Source of the DNA: Zizania palustris
Lineage: Eukaryota > Streptophyta > Magnoliopsida > Poales > Poaceae
DNA length: 64,000 nucleotides
Reading direction: 5' to 3'
Assembly (NCBI GenBank): GCA_019279435.1
Contig: JAAALK010000081.1
Coordinates: forward strand, 30,637,001 to 30,701,000
A program made the position numbers and the translations under genes. Below the pieces are notes generated by a model, which ran no database searches, was not told the origin of the DNA, and worked only from the letters and a program-made list of their open reading frames with translations. Positions 25,001 to 36,408 of this stretch are shown one piece after another; within the stretch, counting starts at the first letter, position 1, and every line of letters starts with the position of its first letter.

Positions 25001-26553
25001 TATTTGATTGTTTCCATGGTATACTTGTTTGGTTGTTTGTTATGGTCTTTTATGTGTCGTGTCCTCACCTTTATTTTAGTTTAAAGCAAACATGGACAAT
25101 CATGAGCTTCTACAAGTTTTGCCTAACTGCCTATAGCTGTAATATTTTCCGGTGGTCACTTAAGGCAAAACATTCTTTTACAAAAATAACATTTCACCTA
25201 CTGTGCTTTCATAAAATAAATCTGTTTTACTGTTCAATAACCATGCCTTGAGAATTTGATTATGATTTCTACTTAGGGTGCCAAATCAATTTTCTATCAA
25301 CTGTGTAGGATGGACATTTAAGGGTCTTCAAATGGCCTTCCTTGGATTCCGTTCTTGAAGAACTTGATACAAAAACATCTGTGAAAGATTTAAACTTCAG
25401 GTCAAATAGTACCTCTTCCATTCTCTTATAAGCTGGGCATTGATTGCATGATACTGATGAGCTCCCTTTGTTTTGGGTTATGTTTCTAGTTCCGATGAAC
25501 ACTTTCTTGCTGTGAACAGAAACAGTGGCCCATGTAGAGTGTGGGACTTAAAGTTATCTGGAACTGTAGCTAATCTGCCAAGAGAATCAGTGAGTGCGTG
25601 TGAGTGTGTGCTGGCATTCCAGAGTGTGTTTTGAATACAAATATCGGTGCATTAGATTTGTTATAAGTGAGGTTCTGGCTTTTATATTCCAGGGAGAAAT
25701 ATTTGGCTTCTGCAGATTCTCTAATCAGGCTGACAACAGTCAGATCCTCTTTGTTACAGCGATGCAAGGTAACACTAGATTTGAGAAATATTATCTGTTA
25801 AGATTGAGTGCTGACAGTAACATAAACTTTGCTTCTTAGGTGATTATGGGAAAATAATATCTTGGAATACTACCTCATGGACGAGAATTGGGTCAAATAA
25901 AATAACCCGTGAGGCAATTTCAGCATTTGCTGTCTCGCCTGATGATACACTTCTTGTGATGTGAGCAAATTCAGTTGAAAACCTATTGTATTTTATTATT
26001 AAGCTTACTGATATTATTATAGATGCATCTCCTGGAAGCCTAATTATTTCACATTTCCATATCCAGTGGAACTATTGAAGGAAGCATTATTGTACTAAGT
26101 TCAAAAAATATGCGGGTGCTTGTAACAGTTAAAAAGGCACATCTTGGCATTATTACTGCATTGGCCTTCTCTCAAGATTCAAGGTTGGTGTATATGTGTC
26201 CTAGACTCTCAATCTGCTTAAACATGTGATTTCTCAATGTTATTATTTATTATGCAAGGACCTTGCTATCGACTTCCTTTGACTCTACTGCAAGGGTGAC
26301 ATCAATTGGATCACCAAAAAGTCACGGTATATATGCAACATATTTATTTGTTTTTTATACTTGTCCACCGTGCATATCCGGCTATCCGCTTAAATATGTT
26401 TGCTTTGTTTTGGCAGGTATAAGTGTATGGTCAATGATACTGGTTATTATTCTTGCAATTTTTGTATACTACTGTATGCAGCATAAAGAAGAATTCCTGG
26501 CAAGGTTACCACACACAAATTTGGGCAGGCTGATCTTCCGGAGATATTTATGA
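22059..26553 (+). CDS. SEC12/PHF1-like WD40 membrane protein
   Basis: Ten exons encode 395 residues: 22059-22289, 22403-22497, 24125-24275, 25309-25400, 25490-25589, 25693-25768, 25840-25960, 26067-26183, 26259-26326 and 26417-26553. The protein opens MARRGGGQTYGFPIYCASWL and has WD40-type blades, for example the region with SVSFSGEGSILATGGEDGHL, then FLAVNRNSGPCRVWDLK, then AISAFAVSPDDTLLVIGT, and ALAFSQDSRTLLSTSFDSTA. It ends in one membrane helix (SVWSMILVIILAIFVYYC) and a short basic tail. This matches the SEC12 family, ER-resident exchange factors for the COPII GTPase SAR1, or its plant paralogue PHF1, which helps phosphate transporters leave the ER. Which of the two applies cannot be told by eye. 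The exon 3 acceptor at 24124 was chosen by reading phase; an AG at 24112 would break the frame. Confidence 0.9.
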
Positions 26554-28510
26554 TATCATTTTGGTCAAAAGGAGAACTCCAATTTTTTGCTAGGTCTTGT
26601 GAACAGTGAAAGCTCCAGACTTTTTCCTCGGCACGGTTGTATAAATATGGTCATGTTGTCACACTTGTGTAAAATTGATGGCCTCCTGAGTTATAATTGC
26701 TTCTCTGTTGCTCTCATGAGGAAAATGCCTCGAGTATAATGTACATAATTTGAGACAATTTTAATGTATCTTGGCCTAAACTGTGTGAGAAATAATAATG
26801 GAAAGAAATCTAGTGTGTGTTCCCTGTGGTATATGTCTGCAGTCTGTCACTGGGACCGAGCCATGTTACCCTTTTAAAAAACGAAGACAAATTAATGTTT
26901 ATCTCAAATTCACTGTATTTGCATCCTTAAGATTAATATTTGCATCTCTTAGTTCAAAAATCAGTTTACGAAACCTAATCTATGTATGCAACTTTCTAAA
27001 AAAAATATATCTCTGTTCCTGTATGCCACTCTGTTATGTCTGTTATGTTATGCGATGCGACTGAATATTTCTCAAGTCGTTGACAGATGCAAAAGAAATT
27101 TTCATTCTACAAAGGCAAAGACTGTCTTCCAAGTCTAATTATCTTTTTTTCTCTGTTTTGATTGAATGGCAAGTGTACAGTGGGAGTAAAGCAACTGCCT
27201 TATGGCAAGTGATCTTTTTTTAGTAGCTGAGATTTTTCGGGTGTTGTATTGATTGTGCCAAAAAAGAAATTAATCCCATCTTCTCCTCTCAAAAAAGAAA
27301 AGAAATCCAGTGTCCTTTAAAGTGCTTTCTACTACATTACTCAAGGCACTTCATCCCAGCCAATAACACAATGCAACTTTTTTTTGAATAAAATCAGTAG
27401 GAGAGGCTCCTACCTTGATTTATATTAATTAGTAAAAAGATGAGTACAATGCAACTTACCTATCTTGATTAGTGATGAGGAGAAACAAGGACCTGCAACT
27501 AATGGTAGGTCGAAATAATTTAAGCTGAGATGACTAGGGCTTAACTGAGTACCATTCCAAATGGCAGCATCATTTTTAATGCAGTGTCAGTAGGATGATA
27601 ATGGTGACATGGAAAGGTAGGTGACCTGTCTTTGCAAGTTGCAGCTTCCTTGAGGCAGGGAGATGTGCAACCTGGTAAAGCAAATCAGGAGGCTCCAGAT
27701 GCAATTCTCACTTCTCAGTGCTTTTCTTTTCAGTGGACAGGATTGGAACAGGATCCAATTCATTCTGGATGAATTGGGGCAGAACCAATTCCCCACCAAC
27801 ATTCACAAGTTGCACCACCTTTAACTGTTCTTGGCCAAATCAGCCATCAAAATGTTTAAACTGGATTGAAAAGTGCTGGTAGCAGAGTATCTTTTATTCC
27901 ATTTTGGATGGTGGATGGTGTAGTACCTACAGAATTGCAAGATAAAATCTAAACATTTATATTATATGAAAATCACTTTGCCTTACTGGTATGCAACTAC
28001 CTGGAACATTATGAACTCGCTGAATCAAAATCAATGGTCTAATTCCTCCAGGAGTGGCTGATACAAATTGACCACAGAAATTTAGCTCTCAGAATTTTAC
28101 TCAAGACTCTTACCCATAAGTTCGTAACAATCACGGACTCATGAAAGATTAAAGAAGGAAGCACAAGTCGTTTCCTGCATCAACTATCATCTTGGTGAAT
28201 TGCAACTAGTTCTTAGCTCATATAATTTCATGGACCTAAATGAACAGGCAGTAGTGCAGATCTCTTATAGCTTACAACCTCGCATACAAAAACATCTCAT
28301 TTGTCAGGAATTCCTATTTACAATTTCTGACAATTCAGCAGTGTATGCACAAGCTCATGTTATTTACTTTGTTAATCATACATAACCTAGGAAAGATAAC
28401 ATTTTTACCTTTCCATTGTGGCAAAATTCTAAACCAAACACCTCGACATCTTGAAAAAACTGCAACTTTTGGCGATTTATCCCTTCACAGAAGCAGCAGC
28501 ATCCAGAAAT
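26554..28510. other. 3' flank and intergenic spacer
   Basis: Holds the 3' UTR of the SEC12-like gene (AATAATAATGGAAAG near 26790) and the 3' flank of the convergent ATL gene. A poly-T stretch near 27379 followed by GAATAAAATCAGTAGGAGAG may be the edge of an old retroelement or MITE. No gene is supported. Confidence 0.45.
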
Positions 28511-29755
28511 TCACCGTGAAATATCGTCGGCGTTGGTGCCGGCGGCGGCCGAGGGACCAGATCTGCCCGGCAAACGGAGGCAGTTCGCCGAGCCGAAGGA
28601 CAGTGACCTTCCTGCTCCGATGCCGGCCATCTCCAATACTTCTGAGAATTTGATCAATCTAGAGATCTTTGCTAGGCCCATCTCCCCCACGCGGCCACTG
28701 TTCGACGCCGGCTCTCGGAACGAGACCTCCGGCCATGCCCGCCTCGGCAGCGTCATCATGGACGCGGCCCGCCTGACAGCGCGCTCCGGCAAGCCTTGGG
28801 CTTCTGCTCTGTTGATTCCAGGGGCGCCTGTGGGGCGCGGATTTGCTTCAGGCTGGCCGGCGGCAGCGGCCGTGGCGGCGTTGGCTCCGGCAGCAGCGGA
28901 GGCCTTGTCGGCGACCTGGACGGGCGCTCGGCAGAGCGGGCAGTTGACGTGGGCGCGGAGCCAGGTGTCGATGCACCCGCGGTGGAACGCGTGGTGGCAC
29001 CGGGGCAGCAGGCGCAGCGTGTCGCCGTCGATGAACTCCGCGAGGCACACCGCGCAGCTGCCGCCGTCCCCTCCGAATCCGCCGCCGCCGCACTTCTTGG
29101 CATCGTACACAAGCGCGGTGATGGCCGCGATGGCGCGCTCCTCGAGCCCCACTGTCCTTATATACCACACGTGATGAACCCCGCCGTCCTCGCCCTCCTC
29201 CGCCACCACGGCCGGCACCGGCGCCCCCTCCTCGTCCTGCTGCGTCCGCGGTGCCTCCTGCGGCGTGGTCTCCTGCCGCCGCCTCCTCCTCATCCTCCGC
29301 CGCCGCACAAGGCTGCACACGAGCAGCGCGATGAGGAGAACCACAGAGACGACCAGCAGCGACGCCGACAGCGCGATGAGCGGAGTCGGAAGGCGGGACG
29401 AGTGCAGATGCACGGTGGCAGCGTCGCCGGACGACGGCGGCGGCGGGGGCGGTGGAGGGCAGAGGCGGTAGAAGGCACACGAGGCGGAGCAATCAGCCAC
29501 GCAGGAAAAAGGGTCGGGATAGACCGGGACGCCGTCGGGTGCCGTCTGCTCCTTCTCCTGCTCCGACCCCATCCGCAGATTCGGCTCCGGCTTGGGTGGG
29601 TTGTGCTTGTGCTTGTGCTTCGGGGGCTTCGGCTTCGGCCGCGTCTCCTCCAGCTCCGGCGGTGGCATGGCTGCGCGTTCTTTGACGCGTGCGAACCGCG
29701 GTGTGTGGTCGCCGTCGCCGCTGAAGGGGAAGCAGGAAGCTCGTAAAGCAGCCAC
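28511..29755 (-). CDS. ATL-type RING-H2 E3 ubiquitin ligase
   Basis: Single-exon gene of up to 414 residues, as usual for the ATL family. Order of parts: a Pro/Lys/His-rich head; a Cys-containing segment SCVADCSASCAFYRLC and a proline run (about 80-107); one membrane helix (about 124-150, PLIALSASLLVVSVVLLIAL); a basic stop-transfer block of Arg; the conserved GL(E) motif near 203; and a RING-H2 finger at about 234-275 with CAVC, CHHAF, HRGC and CPLC zinc ligands. It would ubiquitinate substrates at a membrane. The start is uncertain: Met1 (29755) and Met30 (29668, MPPPELEETRP) are both possible, and neither gives an obvious signal peptide. The C-terminal third is rich in Ala, Gly and Arg. 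A long ORF on the opposite strand is a GC-rich shadow. Confidence 0.92.
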   Translation of the reverse strand: MAALRASCFPFSGDGDHTPRFARVKERAAMPPPELEETRPKPKPPKHKHKHNPPKPEPNLRMGSEQEKEQTAPDGVPVYPDPFSCVADCSASCAFYRLCPPPPPPPPSSGDAATVHLHSSRLPTPLIALSASLLVVSVVLLIALLVCSLVRRRRMRRRRRQETTPQEAPRTQQDEEGAPVPAVVAEEGEDGGVHHVWYIRTVGLEERAIAAITALVYDAKKCGGGGFGGDGGSCAVCLAEFIDGDTLRLLPRCHHAFHRGCIDTWLRAHVNCPLCRAPVQVADKASAAAGANAATAAAAGQPEANPRPTGAPGINRAEAQGLPERAVRRAASMMTLPRRAWPEVSFREPASNSGRVGEMGLAKISRLIKFSEVLEMAGIGAGRSLSFGSANCLRLPGRSGPSAAAGTNADDISR

Positions 29756-30890
29756 GAGAATTTGTGCGACAGGTGTGGAAGTTGGCCTGTAAAAACTAAA
29801 AAAAAGGTTTTTTTAATAAACAAAAGGCACCAATTGCATTTGCAATGGATTTTGTATAATGGTAAGCTTAAGCTAAGAATGAGACTGAGGTTTATGATAT
29901 GAATTAATATAAAAATATCGATAAGAAGCTTTAAAATACTCTATTAAAAGTTTTATATATTTTTTAATTTTTAAAGAACACCGTTTGAAGTGTATCCGTA
30001 ACAAAACGGCCCAGTCGTCAAGCTATTCCTTTGGTTTATAATATAAATTTGTGAAGTGTTTGGCAACTCTTTAAAATCATCATTTGATAAAGTAGAAAAA
30101 TATAAAATCATCATTTTTAATTGCAGGTTGCAGGGACCATGTTGCGTTTTTTGTCAGAGTCCGAGGACCTATCTGAAAATTGTTGAACCAAGACTCGGAG
30201 TCTCTGACTGAGTATTAGGTCAACGCAGGTGGTTGGGCGGTCGCGGCGGGCGGTGCCTACGTTCACCGGAGAAACTAACCCCGTGCCTACCCGACTCCCG
30301 TGGGGCCCGCATCACAGTGCGTGGGGTACGAAATTAATGGGTAACAAACGGACGTGCTTCCTCCCGGGAAGGTGTACGACTTACGAGTGGGCCCGAGATG
30401 TTGGTGGGACCAGGCAGTCATTAATGCTGACCGGTTACCGGTTACCGGTGTTTGCCGGCTAGGTTATCGGTTCATAAAAATTGGTGAAAGATAAGTTAGT
30501 AAAAACACAATACTTCTCTGTGGTAAAATATAGTGTTTTAAAGTTAAAAATTTGTTTTAAATATAGCAACTTGTATTAATAAAATATCAGTTTTAGAGTT
30601 TAAAATTCATTCTAAATATTCTTTTATCGAAAATTTCGAACGACATATATATGTTAGTCATCGATGATAAGATAATCTCACTGCGATGATTCTTACACAG
30701 ATAAGATGAAATCATGGACACAACTTTAAACAAAAACCTATATTCATCAGATTAGGTACCATATGAGTAATCATACCACACGCCTATCAGTTCTATGCAA
30801 AACTCTACCAGCTGCACAACAGTCACAACACTCATAAACTCTTATCAAATTCCAGATGTGACACTCATCAAATAAAAAATCTAACGGCTC
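29756..30890. other. Intergenic spacer
   Basis: Upstream region of the ATL gene. It includes a GC-richer stretch at 30215-30460, with tandem CCGGTTACCGGTTACCGGTG near 30430, and AT-rich DNA around it. No gene is supported. Confidence 0.4.
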
Positions 30891-30894
30891 CGAC

Positions 30895-31380
30895 GACATG
30901 ATACCCTAACTATGGTATATTTGCCGAGTGTCAAGCTAAGACACTCGACAAACCCTGCACTATGTAGCGCATCGGAGATTGCCACATGTCCGACCAAGCA
31001 CACATATATGCGGCGAGCCTCAGCTCGGGTACACTTGGCCGCCACTATTTGTCGAGTGCCAAATTAGGAAACTTCACAAAGGGTTTGCCGACGAGTATTT
31101 GTTGGTGGTACTCGGCAGAAAACATCTTCCCGTTGTCAAGATCTATTTCTATCATTTTTGTCGATTCTTTACCGAGTGTTAATCTTTATCGATTGTCTTT
31201 GTCGATATTCTATTGAGTGCATTTTTCACCGAGTGTATTTTGGATTTTTTTCAAATGCTAGGAGTTCGCCAATTGTATTCATTAGTCACTCCGTAAAGAG
31301 ACATCTTTGTCATGTGCTCGAGAAAATACACTCGAAGAACTCTCGGACATTTGACAAAAGCGTTGTTTTTGGTAGTGGCA
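30895..31380. mobile_element. CACTA-like non-autonomous remnant
   Basis: Repeated TTTGCCGAGTGTC, CACTCGACAAA and TACCGAGTGTT motifs in both orientations over about 450 bp, ending in TTTTTGGTAGTGG (complement of CACTACCAAAAA). The motif family is the same as at 7750-7962. ORFs within it are only repeat-derived. Confidence 0.55.
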
Positions 31381-31594
31381 GAAGACAAGCTTGTAAACGA
31401 AAAGAGTTACCCTCACTATTTCAACATCAAAATAGAGTGGTTTTTAGGCTTAGAACACCAGTGTTTCCAAAGTAAACTATATGCATTATAATATTTTTAC
31501 AGGCTAACCGGGCGAAACATTGTGTTTATAGCTGAGAGATTAAATTATTACATTTAATATGATTTTTAAACTTCAAAAATAATATATATATATT

Positions 31595-32285
31595 TTAGGA
31601 CCGCTAGATTAATTCACTCAATTAAATAATTTTCTTGGCAATTATTTAATTTGAGATAATTAATCTAAGGGGTGAATAATTTTGCTCAAGTTATTCCATC
31701 AGATGACCGTAGCTACTACTGAAGTTCACAAAATGGTTATCAGCTGGCACAGCTAAAAGATTGACAGTTGCTGTTCCTCGCCTGATGATATATGCATCCT
31801 GGAGAATTTTCAGGAGGAAGATGGGTCGGTGGTGAACTGGTGATCGCTAAGCCGCTAGAACCAAGTGATGATCACAGTGAAGGTCAGTCACCAGTCGTCT
31901 CCTCACGTTTGATTTGAACCTTGTTTCTTTAGGACTAATTCATTTTTCTGGATCGACGATGACGATACTGACAAGAGAATGTGAATATATAGTTTTGAAA
32001 GAAATGTCCGTATCGTTCTCATATCAGCTCCCTCCAGGCCACGACGTAAGACGACCGGAGGAGCACGACGACCAGAATTCAGAAGCTGACATGAGCGTGC
32101 ACTACTCAACAATTTGAGAGAATTAATCTAAGGTTCAATAATTTTGTCTGTTTTATTTTTGATGTGCGTGTTTTTTTTGTTCGGTGATATAGCAATTTGC
32201 AAAGTCGACAACAACGTAACCATCGATGCACGATAATTTTTAATGTATACCAAATTTTAGGACTGCTAGATTAATTCATGCAAAG
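31595..32285. repeat. Rearranged inverted copy of seryl-tRNA synthetase tail and flank
   Basis: 31770-32128 is the reverse complement of about 16820-17325, including the last roughly 130 bp of the synthetase coding region in its original coding sense (CCTCGCCTGATGATATATGC, then GAATTTTCAGGAGGAAGATG). 31655-31757 is a separate copy of the adjoining flank (reverse complement of about 16740-16850). The composite is bounded by near-identical direct repeats, TTTTAGGACCGCTAGATTAA near 31596 and TTTTAGGACTGCTAGATTAA near 32255. It cannot encode a product. Confidence 0.8.
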
Positions 32286-33644
32286 TTTCACTGTGTTTCA
32301 TAGTTTGTGTAAACTTGCTTGCAGGCTGCAGCTGAGCCTCCCCTTTAAATTCCCATCTCCGGATACTCGGCGATGCACGAGCAGTTGCAACTGAACTTGC
32401 AAGCTAGCTAGAGACCTGAAGAGAGCAATAATGATGGCTGAGCTCGCGGTTGGGTTGGCGAAGTCGGCAGTGGAGGCGACGGTGAGGAAGGTGCAGTCGG
32501 CGATCGAGGAGGAGGAGCTGAAGGAGAGGGTGCAGTACGACCTAGTTTTCATCACCGACGAGTTCCAGATGATGCAGGCCTTCCTCAACGCCGTCGACCG
32601 TGAGCAGCTGAAGAGCAACAACGTGGTAGGCACCTGGGTGACGCAGGTGCGCGAGCTGGCCTACGACGTCGAGGACTCCATCGAGTTCGTCGTCCACCTT
32701 GACGGCAGCAAGTCGTACTGGTGGCGCCGCTTCCTCGCGCCCTGCTGCTGCCGATGCATGGCGCCCGCGCTTGCGCTTCCCCTGGACGAGGCGGTGGCCG
32801 ATGTAAAGAAGCTCAGGACCAGGGTGGCGGACGTGAGCCTGAGGAACAAAAGATACCGTTACAACCTCATCGCTGACCACTCCTCCGACAAGCAGCCGGC
32901 GGCCGCTGCCAGCGCAACAGCATTGGAGCTGCCCAGGTCGGAGACCCCGAGTCAGAAGAGTGGTCTCCCAAGTGGCCGCGTCTCGCTCTCACGAGTCTCA
33001 CCCAGCTGCTCGCTAAGGAAGGCAGCGAACTTAGAGTGATCTCACTGTGGGGGACCGGCGGCGACGACCTTGGGACTAGTTCCATCATCAGAAATGCCTA
33101 CTACGACGACGAAATCTGCCATAAGTTTGGATGCCGCGGCTGGGTAAAGTTGCTCCAACCTTTCAATCTCGACAGCCTTCTCGGGAGCTTGCTGATCCAG
33201 TTCATCAACCCCAACTCTACCTGCTGGGTAAAGCAAGCATCAGGAACCTGCGGCAATGTGCGAGATGAATTCAAGGGGCAGGTGGAGAACAAGAGGTTTC
33301 TCGTCGTCCTGGAAGGCCTGTCCAGCATGGCGGAGTGGGACGCCATTAGAGTCTACCTGCCGGATAGCAGCAAGGGCAGCCGGATCATCGTCTCCACGGA
33401 GACGTACGTGATTGCCAGCTTGTACGTGCACACGGCAGCCGTACCTGATATGGGAGCTCGAGCGCTTTGCCGATCACTCCATTCACGTCATCTTTAACGA
33501 GGTAACTCACGTAATTAAGAAAGCTTGCATTATTATTCGCCATTAATTCACTCTGTCGTTTGTAGTATGTAGTACGCAATAGCGGATCGATCCCTCAGCT
33601 CAAACAATTTAGGAACTGACTGATCAGTCACAAATAATACATTT

Positions 33645-33652
<8 letters not shown>

Positions 33653-33680
<28 letters not shown>
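33653..33680. repeat. CA/TA microsatellite
   Basis: Run of CA then TA dinucleotides in the NLR intron, followed by a short inverted repeat around AGAATAGCTATTC. Similar TATTCTAC text flanks the TA runs at 55960-56150, suggesting a shared MITE family with an internal microsatellite. Confidence 0.6.
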
Positions 33681-33689
<9 letters not shown>

Positions 33690-34782
33690 AGCGTTATTCT
33701 ACATCACGTGTGTAGATAGAATAGCTATTCCACATCGATTACTTTCAGTAGTAGATTTTCTTAGTAGAATAATAATTGAGTACTATTTTTTTAGTAGTAA
33801 ATTTCTCGGTAGAATAGCTATTCTACACTCGTGGGGTAGGATAACATTTTATAATAGGAAGAAGTAATTTAATAAAAAAATATTTTTTAATTAGTTTAAT
33901 TAACTTAATCAAGAATTGAGATTGAATGTATCTCTTACCTTTTATAAAAAAAATGGGACACCATAAAACCTCCGTATAATATTATAATCATAATAAAAAT
34001 ATTAAAATTATATAAGAATTTATAAAAATATATAAGAAGATTTTATAAAGGATTACAGACGGTAGGACACGCACTTGGATCCGACACCGATAGTTTGTAT
34101 TCTGTACTGAGTACATACGTACAGTAGGGCTACTCATTGAAATTAAGTGTTTTTAAAGATATTTTAAAGATTTTAGTTTATTTTTATAAAACAATCTATA
34201 AAAATTCCTACCTCCAAATTTGTCTTTTCTGGTAAGGTAATTAATTAATCATGAAGTTTGCAGAGCCACTACTACTTTATTACTATTCTGCGAGTTATTT
34301 TATGGTATAGTTTACTAACAGTAGAATAAATCATAAGAGTTATCTCCTATCCAAAAATTAAAAATAATTTGTAATGATATCTTGTTTAGTGCTACTATAA
34401 TTTAGAAAAGGTAAAATTATTAGAAAAAATGTATCACGCGGAGGCATAGAATTGTAATTTTGTATGAGCGAAAGATATATTAATTATCTCTATTATAAAA
34501 TATAAGACATAATTTTTTACACGGTATCCAACGTAGAAGATTGACTATTAATTAGTTAATTTCATTGTATATCATCAGCAATTATTAATACAACAATATA
34601 TTAAAAATAATTTAGATATAAATCTAATTATATAACATGAATAACATTAAATCTAAGTATTTTTAACTTAATTATTAATCAAAAGCTACGATCTATTTAC
34701 GATACCCCATTACCCCTAGTGAGTTGAAAATAATCTATACTATTGATTAAGTTTGTTTAAAATAATTAATAAAAAAAGAAAA

Positions 34783-36408
34783 TGACTAACCGGCTTGCTT
34801 ATGTAAAGTAAACTGCATGCAAACAAGAAATTAATTGTTGAATGTACATAGACCCACACGTATTAAAAGAAGATTAGATTATTACCTTCAGAAGATAATA
34901 GGTCACCGATATAAATCTGAGCCGTTTGATCATGTAGCTAGGTGTACACTCCGTTGAATTTGGAGGCACCATAAAATCCTAAAAACACATACATGTCCGT
35001 TCAAAAAAGTTGTGACTAACCGGCTTGCTTATGTAAAGTAAACTGTATGCAAACAAGAAATTAATTGTTGAATGTACGTAGACCCACACATATTAAAAGA
35101 TGATTAGACGATTACCTTTAGGAGGTAATAGGTCACCGATATCAAATCCGAACCGTTTAATCACGTAGATGATCATGGCCGGCCCTATGGGGCGGCCACA
35201 ATGTGCGACGGCCGAGGGCCCATGCCGAGAAGGGGCCCAAGCCTATATATATACAGTATACATTGATACACGATCGTTATCAGCCCAATATTTTAAAATT
35301 ATGAGTATAAATGCTACTCTCAAACACATTGAAGGTGTCCTATCATATTTTAAGAAGTATAGATATGAAGGTTTCATTTCTAGTATGAATACAACAAAAA
35401 ACATTGCATCTGAATTGAATATAGAGCTAATATTTCCTACAAAACGTCAACGAACGAGAAAGAGACATTTTGATGAGCAAGATGAAGACGAGAAAATACA
35501 ACAATCTGTTGTGGACTCCTTTAAAAGAGAGTACTTCCTAGTTATGATTGATAATGCAATTGCTTCATTAACTATTAGATTTGAGCAGATGGCGGCATTT
35601 GATAATGTCTTTGGGTTCTTGTTCAACTTAGAAAATTTGAAATCTTTGGATGAAGTTGATCTTTAGGCACACTGCAAGATTTTTGTCGATAAATTTTCTC
35701 ATGATAACTCATCCGATGTTGAGATCAACAATTTTTTTTAGAATTAAAGGTATTGCAAGTGACTTTGCCAGATTCTTTGATGTCACTTGTCAGCGCCTGA
35801 GATTCTCAAGTTTGTTATGGATGCAAATTGCTATCCAAATGTTTTAGTTGCCTATCGAATTTCCTTAACTATACATGTGACTGTAGCTTCTGCCGAAAGA
35901 AGTTTCTCAAAATTGAAATTGTTGAAGAACTATTTGAGATGAACTATGTCACAAGAAAAGTTAAATGGCTTGGCTATGTGCACCATCGAGAAGGATATCT
36001 TGGACACTATTGATCTCAATATCGTCCTTAATGATTTTGCATCAAGAAATGCCCGAAGAAATATCTTTTTATAAGAAGCAATGAATATGATGGAGTTCTA
36101 TTCTTATTTAAGATAATCATATAGTTATACAAGTACAAATATAATGTTTTTAGTCTACATTATTTCTCGTTGTTGATAATTATCAGACATGTTAAATTAA
36201 AAATATATTATTTAATTTGTTACTCCTTTATACAAATAAAATTAGGTCATATATTATAAGGTTTATGGTTTAGAGGGGCCGTTGGCATGAATTCGCCGGA
36301 GGGCCCTCAAAATCCTAGGACCGGCACTGCGTAGATGGACTCTGCATTGAATTTGGAGGCACCGTAAAATCATAAAAACACATACACGTCCGTTCAAAAA
36401 AGTTGTGA
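34783..36408. repeat. Tandem duplicated intron segment, second copy split by hAT
   Basis: Unit 1 spans about 34783-35014. Unit 2 is 35015-35171 plus 36338-36408. Both carry CTAACCGGCTTGCTTATGTA, GAATTTGGAGGCACC and CGTTCAAAAAAGTTGTGA. The total length of unit 2 without the insert (about 228 bp) equals that of unit 1, so the hAT piece entered after the duplication. Confidence 0.85.
35172..36329 (+). mobile_element. Degenerate hAT element (zf-MYM/TTF-type transposase remnant)
   Basis: Flanked by an 8-bp direct repeat CGTAGATG (35164-35171 and 36330-36337), the duplication size of hAT elements. Ends are imperfect inverted repeats: CATGGCCGGCCCTA at the left, complement of CAGTGCCGGTCCTA at the right. 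Coding scraps in several frames include a bipartite basic segment KRQRTRKRHFDEQDEDEK and, near 35885-36010, the hAT dimerisation signature SAERSFSKLKLLKNYL followed by a stop, then SQEKLNGLA. The reading frame is broken, so it is not autonomous. Confidence 0.8.

Noticed and set aside
28796..29746. 316-codon ORF on the plus strand opposite the ATL gene
   Set aside because: GC-rich antisense shadow; composition is Arg/Gly-rich without domains, while the minus strand encodes a clear RING-H2 ligase.
30979..31475. Small plus-strand ORFs
   Set aside because: They lie in CACTA-like subterminal repeats and consist of repeat translation.
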